From assembly GCF_004117935.1 (NCBI RefSeq), contig NZ_SDOY01000144.1, positions 1-64,000 of the forward strand: 64,000 nt of DNA. Direction: 5' to 3'. This document shows, one piece after another, positions 35,783-43,791 of the stretch (position 1 is the first letter of the stretch; every line of letters begins with the position of its first letter). The position numbers were made by a program, and so were the translations under genes. Source of the DNA: Streptomyces roseicoloratus (GTDB lineage Bacteria > Actinomycetota > Actinomycetes > Streptomycetales > Streptomycetaceae). The notes under the pieces are model-generated. The model made no database searches. It worked only from the letters and a program-made list of their open reading frames with translations, and had not been told where the DNA came from.

Positions 35783-37743
35783 GCACGCCGACGCCGAGCC
35801 CGAGCCCGACCGCCACCACGTCGCCGGGCCCCGGCCCGAGCTCCGGTCCCGGCCCGAGCCCCCAGCCCACCACGACGCCCACGCCCGGCACCACCCACCT
35901 GCCGTCGCCGGCCCCGTCCTCCGGCTCGCCCAGCCCCGGTCCGACGCCGTCACCCAGCCCGAACGCGTCGCCGACCCCGCCGCACTCCGGCCCGCCGCCG
36001 CAGCTGCCGCCGGCGACCCCGCCCGCCGTGAACAACCCGTGGACGGCACCCGGCGGCTTCGACGTGCAGCCGTTCCACCTCTACCAGGTGTCGTCGGCCC
36101 TCGCCGTCGAGCAGCAGTCGTTCCACAAGGCGCTCACGCAGTTCCTCGACGTCCACGCCGGCTACTCCAAGGTCGGTGGATCCGGCACCGTCACCGTCGA
36201 GTTCGCCACCCAGTACGCCGCGGTCCTCACCCTCCTCCTGGAGGTGCACGGCAAGGCCGTGGTCGCCATCGGCGGCGCGGCGGTCGGCTTCACCATCACG
36301 GCCGACAACTTCCGGCAGGCGGACGCGGCAACCCACCCGCTCAACCCGCCCTTCGCGCCGCAGGCGCCGCCCCAGGTCATCACGTCCCCGCCGGCGTACC
36401 CGGCACCGCCGCCGTTCGGCGTCCGCGACGGAAACCCCGTCGACGACTTCGCCGACATCTTCGACGACGGCGACATCCCCGGCTCCCTGATGCGCTCCGT
36501 GATCGAGGAGGCACTGCGCACCGGCCGCGCGCTGGAGATCCTGCCGCTCCCGAACTACCTGAGGGTCAACGAGCTCTCGCAGGCCTGGCTGCCGTACCAG
36601 ACGGGCATCGGCATCATCCAGGGCCAGCTCAGCGCCACCGTCGACACCATCACGGACAACGCCAACGCGGACTGGAACAAGGCGATGCACCAGTTCGTGT
36701 CCTCGCTGTGGGGGACGACGGCCTGGGGCAAGAACACGGCCGGCTACGAATGGGGGCACAAGCCGCCGACCGGCGCGGGCACCAGCCTGCCGGCCTTCGC
36801 CGTCCTCAGCACCACCGCCCAGATGCTGGCCCAGGCCATCCGCTCCTACGCGGAGGCCGCCGAGAAGGTCCGCACCGAGCTGCGCGGGATCCTGTACAAG
36901 GCCATCAAGGAGGCCGTCGCCCTCCTCGACATCACCGACATCCGCGACGTCGGGAGCCTCGTCGAACGGCTCAAGAAGATGTGGAAGGGCCTGGGCGCCG
37001 CGGTGCTGGTCGCCATCGACACGGACGCCGTCAACAGGGCCGTCGACACCTACGAAGCCTCGCTGCGCACCCAGATCGACGTGGTCAAGAAGCTGCTCGA
37101 CCCGCTGCGGGAGGCCTCGCGCGCGGTGCCGACCTTCGCGTCGGAGTCGGCGCGGGCCCAGGCGTTCGGATCGCGCTCGCTCTTCGAGTTCGACCGGTCG
37201 GTCGTCCCGCTCAACGAGCAGTCGCGGGACCCGAACGCCAGGTTCGGCATCGACCTCGCCTCGATGGAGTGGGAACGCAACGACTTCCAGCCCCCGCACC
37301 CCGCCGCGCTGCGGGAGGGGAAGGAGGCCCACACGATCGACAAGCACATCGGGCTCACCCCGCAGCAGCTGATGCACCGGCTGCGCGACCAGGGAGGAGC
37401 CGACGCGTCGACCTTCCGCGACCTCCCGTCCGCCGAACAGTACGTGCAGACCGCGGTGAACGACCCGTCGAAGAAGACCGAGCTGGAGACCTGGATGCGC
37501 AACCAGGAGCAGAAGGTCGCCAACGGCACCTTCAATCCCGCGTCCGTCAAGGCCTGGGACTTCCCGGTGAAGGACGCGAACGGGCACCAGGTGGCCGTCG
37601 GAACCTCGGTGAGCCAGGCTGACTTCGCCACCTCCGGCTACTCGGCCCAGGCGAAGGACGTGCACACGGTGCACGTCGTCCTCGCCTACTCGCCCGAGAC
37701 CAAGGGCTTCTACGTGCTCACCGCCTATCCGAAGGCCCCCTAA
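35779..37743 (+). CDS. Polymorphic toxin with C-terminal RNase A-like (CdiA-CT) domain
   Basis: About 654 residues from the chosen GTG; the start is uncertain because the frame stays open upstream. Residues 1-85 are Pro/Ser/Thr-rich. The middle is helical with a WXG/LXG-like character (FHLYQVSSALAVEQQSFHKALTQFLDVHAGYSKVG...). The last 140 residues match the bacterial RNase A-like toxin fold: HTIDKHIGLTPQQLMHRLRDQ, STFRDLPSAEQYVQ, VGTSVSQ and VHTVHVVLAYSPETKGFYVLTAYP. Catalytic His residues are likely in HTIDKH and the C-terminal part. Probably exported through a type VII-like route; the immunity gene follows one base later. Confidence 0.82.
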   Translation: MSTPTPSPSPTATTSPGPGPSSGPGPSPQPTTTPTPGTTHLPSPAPSSGSPSPGPTPSPSPNASPTPPHSGPPPQLPPATPPAVNNPWTAPGGFDVQPFHLYQVSSALAVEQQSFHKALTQFLDVHAGYSKVGGSGTVTVEFATQYAAVLTLLLEVHGKAVVAIGGAAVGFTITADNFRQADAATHPLNPPFAPQAPPQVITSPPAYPAPPPFGVRDGNPVDDFADIFDDGDIPGSLMRSVIEEALRTGRALEILPLPNYLRVNELSQAWLPYQTGIGIIQGQLSATVDTITDNANADWNKAMHQFVSSLWGTTAWGKNTAGYEWGHKPPTGAGTSLPAFAVLSTTAQMLAQAIRSYAEAAEKVRTELRGILYKAIKEAVALLDITDIRDVGSLVERLKKMWKGLGAAVLVAIDTDAVNRAVDTYEASLRTQIDVVKKLLDPLREASRAVPTFASESARAQAFGSRSLFEFDRSVVPLNEQSRDPNARFGIDLASMEWERNDFQPPHPAALREGKEAHTIDKHIGLTPQQLMHRLRDQGGADASTFRDLPSAEQYVQTAVNDPSKKTELETWMRNQEQKVANGTFNPASVKAWDFPVKDANGHQVAVGTSVSQADFATSGYSAQAKDVHTVHVVLAYSPETKGFYVLTAYPKAP

Positions 37744-37744
37744 C

Positions 37745-38413
37745 ATGCGTCAGGTGACCGAATCCACCGACGCCGTCCTGACCAGCGGCGTGCTCGCCCG
37801 CCTCGTCGACCTCGCCGTGGCCTCCCGGAACCCCGGGGGTGCCCCGCTGGAGGACGAACTCCAGCGCCTCTCACGGCTGATGCAGGACTCGCACGCGATC
37901 GCCTGGGTCATGCCCTTCGACGCGGTGGCCTCGCTCCTCGACGCACTGGCCGACGAATACGGCACGGAGCGGTTCGGCGACCGCCCCGCCGTCTTCCGGG
38001 ACCGGCTCGCCCGGGCGGCCGGCGACGAGCCCGTCGACGCCTTCCTGCGTTCCCTCGCCGAACTCGTCCGCGACCCCTGGTTCGGCGACTGCCCGGACTA
38101 CGCGGAACTGCCGCTCTCGCAGTGGGAGGCACTGGCCCGCTTCGACGTCGTCAACGAGTTCGCGTCCCAGCTGCCCACCGGTGAGTACGACCGCGATCCC
38201 GAGGCGGAGGCACGCGAGCTGGTCGCCATGGACCATCCCGACTGCCACGGCAGGATCGCCGGTCTCGCCGGACAGCTCCAGCGCGTCCTGTACATGTTCC
38301 GGTCGCCCGCCGAGCTCGACGCCGCCTTCGCGCCCGTCATGCCGTCCGTGACGAGCGCCCGGCTGCGGCTGCTCCTCGACGCCGTCCACGCCCACTTCGC
38401 CGAGCAGCACTGA
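37745..38413 (+). CDS. Candidate immunity protein to the RNase A-like toxin
   Basis: About 222 residues, acidic and mainly helical, no signal peptide or membrane segment (LARLVDLAVASRNPGGAPLEDELQRLSRLMQ...DAFLRSLAELVRDPWFGDCPDYAELP). The ATG lies one base after the toxin stop with GAAGG upstream. I do not recognise the family. The role rests on position: directly after a polymorphic toxin, before the WXG genes. Confidence 0.55.
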   Translation: MRQVTESTDAVLTSGVLARLVDLAVASRNPGGAPLEDELQRLSRLMQDSHAIAWVMPFDAVASLLDALADEYGTERFGDRPAVFRDRLARAAGDEPVDAFLRSLAELVRDPWFGDCPDYAELPLSQWEALARFDVVNEFASQLPTGEYDRDPEAEARELVAMDHPDCHGRIAGLAGQLQRVLYMFRSPAELDAAFAPVMPSVTSARLRLLLDAVHAHFAEQH

Positions 38414-38415
38414 CC

Positions 38416-38455
38416 CCACCACCCCTCGCCACCACCCCTCGCCCACCACCCCTCG
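38416..38455 (+). repeat. Three 13-bp tandem repeats
   Basis: CCACCACCCCTCG at 38416-38428, 38429-38441 and 38443-38455, in the gap between the immunity and first WXG genes. Replication slippage or a leader structure are both possible. Confidence 0.7.
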
Positions 38456-38475
38456 CCACGGAAGGAGCCGCCGTC

Positions 38476-38886
38476 ATGGCAGTGGAACCGAACCTGGTCG
38501 TGACCGACCAGGACCTGAAGCGCCTCGCGGACGACCTCGACGCCATGCGGTCGCACATCGACGGGCAGGTGCGCCGGATGGACGCGATCGTCGATCGGGC
38601 CGAGGCCCGCTGGCGCAGCGAGGCGGCGACGGCCTACCGAAAACTGCACCGGGAGGCCGGGGCGGACGCCGTACGCGTCCGGGAGATCCTCGGCGTCCTG
38701 GCGAAGGCGGTGCGCATGAGCCGCGACGGGTTCACCCGCCAGGAGCTGGACGTCCTGCGGCAGTTCCGGGCCGAGATGAAGAAGGTCGACATCGACGCCG
38801 AGGTCCGCGAACTGTCCGGCGAGGTCCCGGGCGGCAGCGGCTCCGGCGGCACGGCGGCGCCGGCCAGCAGGGTCAACGACCTCTGA
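38476..38886 (+). CDS. WXG100-like small helical protein, extended
   Basis: About 136 residues. Two helices flank a bend (VRRMDAIVDRAEARWRSEAATAYRKLHREAGADAVRVREILGVLAKAVRMSRDGF), as in ESX/WXG100 proteins, although the turn reads WRS rather than WxG. A C-terminal extension is Gly/Ser-rich. Possibly a secretion partner or chaperone for the toxin. Confidence 0.7.
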   Translation: MAVEPNLVVTDQDLKRLADDLDAMRSHIDGQVRRMDAIVDRAEARWRSEAATAYRKLHREAGADAVRVREILGVLAKAVRMSRDGFTRQELDVLRQFRAEMKKVDIDAEVRELSGEVPGGSGSGGTAAPASRVNDL

Positions 38887-38938
38887 CGCGCGTCCGTGCC
38901 ACCTCGTACATCCGCACGTCCGTAAGGCAGGGGGAATC

Positions 38939-39241
38939 GTGAACGACGACGGCTCGATCACCGTCGACCTGGTCGCGCTGCGCGAGATAGCCGGCGACCT
39001 CGAGGACATCATCAAGAAGCTCAACGAGAAGCTGGGCGCGCTGTACGACCGCACGGTGCCGGTCGTCCTCGCCTGGGAGGGCGAGGCCCGCGAGGCCTTC
39101 GTGGACGAACTCGACCGCTGGGACCGGCAGATGGAGGACCTGCAGGCCGCCCAGAAGGTGCTGCACTCCATCGTCACCACCGGCCACGCCAACTACTCCG
39201 CCGCCCACCGGGCGACCCTGCGCGGCTGGGGCGGTGCCTGA
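38939..39241 (+). CDS. WXG100-family protein
   Basis: Exactly 100 residues, two helices around a WEG turn (LAWEGEAREAFVDELDRWDRQMEDLQAAQKVLHSIVTTGHANYSAAHRATLRGWGGA), a textbook ESAT-6-like length and shape. GTG start with GGGGGAAT upstream. Its stop is next to the ATG of the following gene. By family knowledge such proteins pair up and travel through or guide type VII secretion. Confidence 0.82.
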   Translation: MNDDGSITVDLVALREIAGDLEDIIKKLNEKLGALYDRTVPVVLAWEGEAREAFVDELDRWDRQMEDLQAAQKVLHSIVTTGHANYSAAHRATLRGWGGA

Positions 39242-39242
39242 G

Positions 39243-39704
39243 ATGACCGCCGACGAGACGCCGGACACGACGCCTGGTAGCGCTGCCGAGACGGCGCCCG
39301 GACCGGTGTCCGCCCCCGCACCCGACCTGACGAAGCGAGCCGCACCGTCCGGGCCGTCCGGGCCGTCCGGGCCGTCCGCGCTTCCCGTCCCGGCACGTGC
39401 CGACCGCGCCGCGACCTTCCCGGACCGGGCGACCGCGCAGTGGGCCACCCAGCAGGTGATCTCACTGAACGAGCAGGTCATCCACCGCTGGCTGGCCCAG
39501 TCCACCCGGCAGCGTCTCGTGATCGAGGCCGCCTGGCCCTCGCGGCCCGACCCGGTGGGCACGCTCCTCACCACCGGCATGGGCCTCGTCGGCCAGGAGC
39601 CCATCGAGGTGCGCGCCGTCCGGGTGGTGCTGCGCCGTCACACGTCCGAAGAGCCCGGCGCGTACCCGTTCACCGTCCACTCCTCCCTGCCCGTCGTCCT
39701 GTAG
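39243..39704 (+). CDS. Partial RNase A-like domain protein lacking the N-terminal catalytic helix
   Basis: About 153 residues. The N-terminal third is Thr/Pro/Ser-rich with an SGPSGPSGPS run. The rest (AATFPDRATAQWATQQVISLNEQVIHRWLAQ...VRAVRVVLRRHTSEEPGAYPFTVHSSLP) matches the later part of the RNase A-like toxin domain seen in the gene at 35779. It has no counterpart of HTIDKH, so a catalytic residue is missing. A GTG nine bases earlier is an alternative start. It may be a decayed or repurposed toxin; an immunity gene still follows. Confidence 0.65.
   Translation: MTADETPDTTPGSAAETAPGPVSAPAPDLTKRAAPSGPSGPSGPSALPVPARADRAATFPDRATAQWATQQVISLNEQVIHRWLAQSTRQRLVIEAAWPSRPDPVGTLLTTGMGLVGQEPIEVRAVRVVLRRHTSEEPGAYPFTVHSSLPVVL
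39345..39380 (+). repeat. Four 9-bp repeats inside the partial RNase A-like gene
   Basis: CCGTCCGGG three times plus CCGTCCGCG (39345-39380), encoding SGP units. In-frame expansion or contraction would only change linker length. Confidence 0.7.
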
Positions 39705-39713
39705 AGGCCCGCC

Positions 39714-40352
39714 GTGTCCCTGAACCCCGCCGAGCACGACCGCAAGTACGGCGAGCTCGACCAGGTCGTCCGTGCCCACCTGGGCCTCGGCCCGCACGCC
39801 GCCGAGGCGGTCGACGGCTATCTGCGGCAGACCTGGCGCACCCGGCCCTGGGCCATCGCCGTGGCCGCGGAGCAGCTGCGCGTCTATGCCGACAATCCGC
39901 CGGGGCGGCTGCGCCTGAGGCTCGGCGAGTACTACCGGCTGCCCGACGTGGGGCTGCCGCCCGAGGAGCTCCGTGACTGGCTCACGGGGCTCGCCGACCG
40001 GCTCGACGAGAGCCTGGCCACCGGCCAGGCGCCGCCACCGGCCCCGCCCGTGACGCCGTGGGAGTGGCGATCCCGCTTCCCCGAGCTCGCGCAGCTGCTC
40101 GGCGGCTGGTTCTCGCAGGACATGCCGGAGGAGTTCGGCGACCACGAGGCCGCCCTCGCCGACTATCTGCAGGGCACCGATCCCGGCCTCGTCGCCCAGC
40201 TGACGGGGGAGCTCCACGACCTGCTGGCCCTTCCCCTCGACGAGGACGGGCTGGCGATCGCCCTGGCGGCCCTCGGCTCCGAGGTCGAGCCGCCGGCGCC
40301 CTTGTCCCGGGCGGCATGGCTGGCCTCCCTCGCCCTGCGCCTGCGCGGCTAG
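39714..40352 (+). CDS. CdiI-like immunity protein
   Basis: About 212 residues, helical. The central segment FPELAQLLGGWFSQDMPEEFGDHEAALADYLQGT matches the contact-dependent-inhibition immunity family (CdiI_2 type: FPEL.QLLG.YF.QD...). GTG start 9 bases after the preceding stop. Position after an RNase A-like gene agrees with an immunity role. It may protect against that protein or against the larger toxin upstream. Confidence 0.75.
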   Translation: MSLNPAEHDRKYGELDQVVRAHLGLGPHAAEAVDGYLRQTWRTRPWAIAVAAEQLRVYADNPPGRLRLRLGEYYRLPDVGLPPEELRDWLTGLADRLDESLATGQAPPPAPPVTPWEWRSRFPELAQLLGGWFSQDMPEEFGDHEAALADYLQGTDPGLVAQLTGELHDLLALPLDEDGLAIALAALGSEVEPPAPLSRAAWLASLALRLRG

Positions 40353-40447
40353 GAACTCGGTCGACCGGCCCGGCCCGCCGTTTCTCCGCCGCGCCGGCGG
40401 GCAGTCGCCGGGGCAGTGGGGGCCGTACGGCTGCGGTGGTGAGCGGG

Positions 40448-41569
40448 ATGGCCAGACCGATATGGACCGGGGTGCTCAGTTTCGGGCTGGTCAGCGTTCC
40501 CGTCGGGCTGTACACCGCCACCTCCGCGCACACGCTGCGGTTCCACCAGTTGCAGCGCGGGACCTCCGACCGGATCCGCAACCGGCGGGTGAACGAGCGG
40601 ACCGGCGAGGAGGTCGAGCTCGACGACGTCGTCAAGGGCTTCGACGCGGGCGACGAGTACGTCCTCGTCGAACCCGACGAGCTCGACGAGATCGCGCCCG
40701 GGCGCTCGAAGGCGCTGGAGATCAGCGGCTTCGTGGACCTGGACGCCATCGACCCGATCTTCTTCGACCGCACCTACTACCTGGGGCCGAAGTCCAAGGA
40801 CTACGCCAAGGTCTACGCCCTGCTCGAGCGGGCCCTGGCGAAGACCAACCGGGCCGGCGTGGCCACCTTCGTGATGCGCGGCCGCGAGTACCTCGTCGCC
40901 CTCAAGTCCGAGGACGGCATCCTCACCCTCCACACCCTGCACTGGGCCGACGAGATCCGGAACCCCCGCGAGGAGGTCCCCGACCTGCCGGGCTCCCGGA
41001 CCGCGGCCGGCGCGAAGGAGATGCGGATGGCCGAGCAACTCGTCGAGACGCTCGCGATGGACTGGGATCCGGAGGAGTTCCACGACACCTACCGCGACAG
41101 GGTCGCCGAGCTGATCAAGGCGAAGCAGTCAGGCGAGACCGTCGAGAAGGCCGAGCCGGCGGCCGAGGCCACCAACGTGATCGACCTGACCGAGGCCCTG
41201 CGCGCCAGCGTCGAACGGGCCCGGGGCAGGAGGAGCGGGGGAGAGCAGGGCAAGAGGGAGCAGGAGGGCGAGGGGCAGGAGAAGGGGAAGGAGAGGGAGA
41301 AGGGGAAGGGGAGGGAGAAGGACGAGGCCAAGGACAAGGACAAGGCGAAGGGCGAGACGAAGGGCGAGGCGAAGACGAAGGGCGAGGCGAAGACGAAGGG
41401 CAAGGGCAAGGAGTCCGGGAGGGGCAAGGAGGCCGGGCTTGCGGAGCTGACCAAGGCCGAGCTGTACGAGCGGGCCTCGGCGGCCGGCATCCCCGGCCGC
41501 TCGCACATGAAGCGCGAGGAGCTGATCAAGGCCCTGGAACGTGCGGAGCGGGAACAGACCGCCGCCTAG
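40448..41569 (+). CDS. ku: Ku protein, non-homologous end joining
   Basis: Bacterial Ku of about 373 residues that encircles DNA ends and recruits LigD. The core (MARPIWTGVLSFGLVSVPVGLYTAT, ALEISGFVDLDAIDPIFFDRTYYLGP, GILTLHTLHWADEIRNP) fills residues 1-255. An extreme Lys/Glu region about 265-335 (EKGKEREKGKGREKDEAKDKDKAKG, with KGEAKTK repeated) follows, then a SAP/Rho-N-like helix pair (LAELTKAELYERASAAGIPGRSHMKREELIKALE). The tail should bind DNA. LigD-type genes are convergent just downstream. Confidence 0.95.
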   Translation: MARPIWTGVLSFGLVSVPVGLYTATSAHTLRFHQLQRGTSDRIRNRRVNERTGEEVELDDVVKGFDAGDEYVLVEPDELDEIAPGRSKALEISGFVDLDAIDPIFFDRTYYLGPKSKDYAKVYALLERALAKTNRAGVATFVMRGREYLVALKSEDGILTLHTLHWADEIRNPREEVPDLPGSRTAAGAKEMRMAEQLVETLAMDWDPEEFHDTYRDRVAELIKAKQSGETVEKAEPAAEATNVIDLTEALRASVERARGRRSGGEQGKREQEGEGQEKGKEREKGKGREKDEAKDKDKAKGETKGEAKTKGEAKTKGKGKESGRGKEAGLAELTKAELYERASAAGIPGRSHMKREELIKALERAEREQTAA

Positions 41570-41587
41570 AGCGCCGGGGCGGCGGCG

Positions 41588-41635
41588 GTGTCACGGGGCG
41601 GGCGGTGTGCGGGGGTGTCACGGGGCGGGCGGTGT
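41588..41635. repeat. 21-bp direct repeat between convergent ku and NHEJ genes
   Basis: GTGTCACGGGGCGGGCGGTGT occurs exactly at 41588-41608 and 41615-41635, a 27-bp period, in the short gap between two convergent transcription units. Confidence 0.65.
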
Positions 41636-42039
41636 CACGGCGTGTCGGGCTTGTCCGGCTCCTCGGCCTCCGCGGGTTCCACCGCGTCCTCCGGCAGATA
41701 CGGGCGCAGGGCGCGTTCCGTCTGTTCCGGGTCCGGGACCGACACCGCCACGCGGGCGTACCTCGACGCCGGACCCAGGTCCATCTGCAGGGCCGGGGTC
41801 TCGGCCCGTACCGCGACGAAGTCCGTGCCGGGCGGGCCGTGCCGTTCGCCCACGCAGCGGCCCGGCAACCAGACACCGCGGGCCGCCTCGCCGCGCAGCA
41901 CGCGCCACCAGCTGTTCTCGACGCCGACGGCACGCAGCGCGGAGACGGGCAGCCGGATCGTACGCCGCCGGGCGGCCAGCGCCTCGCGCGGCCCGAGCCG
42001 GACCACGATCTCGGTGCCCTCGACGGTCACCCGCGTCAC
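41635..42039 (-). CDS. Small protein downstream of the LigD polymerase gene
   Basis: About 134 residues, likely all-beta (VTRVTVEGTEIVVRLGPREALAARRRTIRLPVSALRAVGVENSWWRVLRGEAARGVWLPGRCVGERH...DFVAVRAETPALQMDL) with a PH-like look and an acidic tail. GTG start with GAGGAC upstream, 8 bp after the polymerase stop. I do not recognise a named family. The operon position suggests a link to end joining, without direct evidence. Confidence 0.65.
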   Translation of the reverse strand: MTRVTVEGTEIVVRLGPREALAARRRTIRLPVSALRAVGVENSWWRVLRGEAARGVWLPGRCVGERHGPPGTDFVAVRAETPALQMDLGPASRYARVAVSVPDPEQTERALRPYLPEDAVEPAEAEEPDKPDTP

Positions 42040-42046
42040 GGTGTCC

Positions 42047-42970
42047 TCACCCGCCTTCGCCGAGCTCGGCGAGCCGCCGCCGGGCCGCCGCGGCGGAGTG
42101 CCCGCGCGGAGCGTCGCGCCAGGGCTCGCGGTCGAGCAGTTCCGCCGCGTCCCGCACGGTCCAGCGGCGTGCGGTGAGGCCGGGTTCGTCGAGCTCCGCC
42201 CAGTCCAGCGGAGCCGCGACCGGCGCGCCCGGGCGGGCCCGTACGGCATAGGGGGCGACGGCGGTCTGGCCGTAGCCGTTGCGCTGGACGTCCAGGTACA
42301 GCCGCCCGCGGCGCTCCTTCTTGCGTGCCGCGGTGGTCAGTTCGTCCGGGTGGCGGGCGGCGAGCACGTCCGCGACGTCGTGGGCGAAGGCCCGTACCTC
42401 GTCGAAGGTGTCCCGGCGCAGCAGCGGCACGACGACGTGCAGTCCGCGCGAGCCGGTCGTCATCGGCAGTGAGGGCAGCCCGAGGTCGTCGAGGAGCGCG
42501 CGCAGCCGGCGGGCGGCCCGGAGCACGGAGTCGAAGTCGTCGCCCGGCGGGTCGAGGTCGAAGACCAGCCGGTCGGGGTGGTCGGGGCGGTCGGCGCGCG
42601 AGAGCCAGCGGTGCGGGGTCACACAGGCCTGGCTCGCCAGATAGACCAGCGAGGCGGCGTCGTCGCACAGGGCGTACGTGACGGTGCCGTCCGCCTTCGG
42701 CAGCTCGGCGCGGGTCAGCCAGTCCGGGAAGTGGTCGGGGACGTCCTTCTGCAGGAAGCCGGGGCCGTCGATGCCGTCGGGGTGGCGCTCCAGCATCAGC
42801 GGCCGGCCGCGCAGCTGCGGCACCATGCGCCGCGCCACTCGGTGGTAGTAGTCGGCCAGGTCGGCCTTGGTCAGCCCGTCCGCGGGGAACAGCACCTTGT
42901 CGGGCCGCGGCACCTCGACCGTGCGCCCGCCGACCCGGACGGCTGCCGCCGTGTCGGTCGCCGCGCTCAT
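42047..42970 (-). CDS. ligD: LigD polymerase-domain protein
   Basis: Stand-alone NHEJ polymerase/primase of about 307 residues. Landmarks: GRTVEVPRPDKVLFPADGLTKADLADYYHRVA, PLMLERHPDGIDGPGFLQKDVPDHFPDWL, catalytic DLDPPG, TTGSRGLHVVVPL and RGRLYLDVQRNGYGQTAVAPYAVRARPGAPVAAPLDW. It fills gaps at Ku-bound ends, preferring ribonucleotides in known family members. The ATG at 42970 has GGGAGGAA upstream. The ligase domain is not in this window, so NHEJ here uses split LigD parts. Confidence 0.93.
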   Translation of the reverse strand: MSAATDTAAAVRVGGRTVEVPRPDKVLFPADGLTKADLADYYHRVARRMVPQLRGRPLMLERHPDGIDGPGFLQKDVPDHFPDWLTRAELPKADGTVTYALCDDAASLVYLASQACVTPHRWLSRADRPDHPDRLVFDLDPPGDDFDSVLRAARRLRALLDDLGLPSLPMTTGSRGLHVVVPLLRRDTFDEVRAFAHDVADVLAARHPDELTTAARKKERRGRLYLDVQRNGYGQTAVAPYAVRARPGAPVAAPLDWAELDEPGLTARRWTVRDAAELLDREPWRDAPRGHSAAAARRRLAELGEGG

Positions 42971-42986
42971 GCTTCCTCCCCGTCGC

Positions 42987-43685
42987 TCATGCTGCCTCCC
43001 CGTTCGCGTGGCCGTGACCGTGGCCACGGCCGTTCCCGCTCCCGGCCGTGCCGGCGCGGCCGGTGTGGGCGTCGTCGGCGACCTGGCGCAGGGTGCGGCC
43101 GGTGCGGGCCGATCTGGCGCGGTGCGGGTCGGTGCCTCCGCCGGTGCCGCCGTCCGCCGCCCGGGCCCGCCCGTCGGCGCGCTTGACGAGCAGCCACGCC
43201 TCGCGGTCCGAGCCGTCGCCGCGGATGCGGGTCAGCGCGTAGCCGCCGTGCAGCTTCCGGCCCTCCAGCCAGAACGAGGCGTGGCCGCCGTCCAGAGCCT
43301 CGGCGAACGGGACCTCCTGGCCGCGCCGGTCCTCCGACAGGTTCCGGTACGTGCCCTCGTCCCAGACGATGACGGTGCCCGCGCCGTACTCGCCGGGCGC
43401 GATCACGCCCTCGAAGTCGCGGTACTCCAGCGGGTGGTCCTCGGTGGGCATGGCGAGGCGCTTGTCCTGCGGATCCGCCGACGGGCCCTTGGGCACGGCC
43501 CAGGAACGCAGCACCCCGTCGACCTCCAGCCGGAAGTCGAAGTGCATCGCCGTCGCGTCGTGGATCTGGACGACGAACGAGGGCGGCTCGCCTGGCGCCG
43601 CCGCCGCGGCCCCGCCCTTCGGCTCGGTGGTCCGGGAGAAGTCCCGGCGGCGGTGGTACTCCTTCAGCGCACGCGTGGGACCCAC
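42987..43685 (-). CDS. LigD 3'-phosphoesterase-domain protein
   Basis: About 232 residues containing the NHEJ 3'-phosphoesterase domain (YHRRRDFSRTTEPKG, FVVQIHDATAMHFDFRLEVDGVLRSWAVPKGPS, LAMPTEDHPLEYRDFEGVIAPGEYGAGTVIVWDEG, WLLVKRADG). It trims 3' phosphate and ribonucleotide ends before ligation. The C terminus is a Gly/His-rich tail. GTG start with GAGGAGGAG upstream. It lies 16 bp before the polymerase gene in one operon. Confidence 0.92.
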   Translation of the reverse strand: MGPTRALKEYHRRRDFSRTTEPKGGAAAAAPGEPPSFVVQIHDATAMHFDFRLEVDGVLRSWAVPKGPSADPQDKRLAMPTEDHPLEYRDFEGVIAPGEYGAGTVIVWDEGTYRNLSEDRRGQEVPFAEALDGGHASFWLEGRKLHGGYALTRIRGDGSDREAWLLVKRADGRARAADGGTGGGTDPHRARSARTGRTLRQVADDAHTGRAGTAGSGNGRGHGHGHANGEAA

Positions 43686-43791
43686 GGTCTCCTCCTCACG
43701 GCGTGGGATCGACCCCGTCACCGGGCGGCTACCCCGGGACCGGGTCACTACTCCCGACCCGTACGGACTCCGCCCCGCGGCGCCCGGGGCT

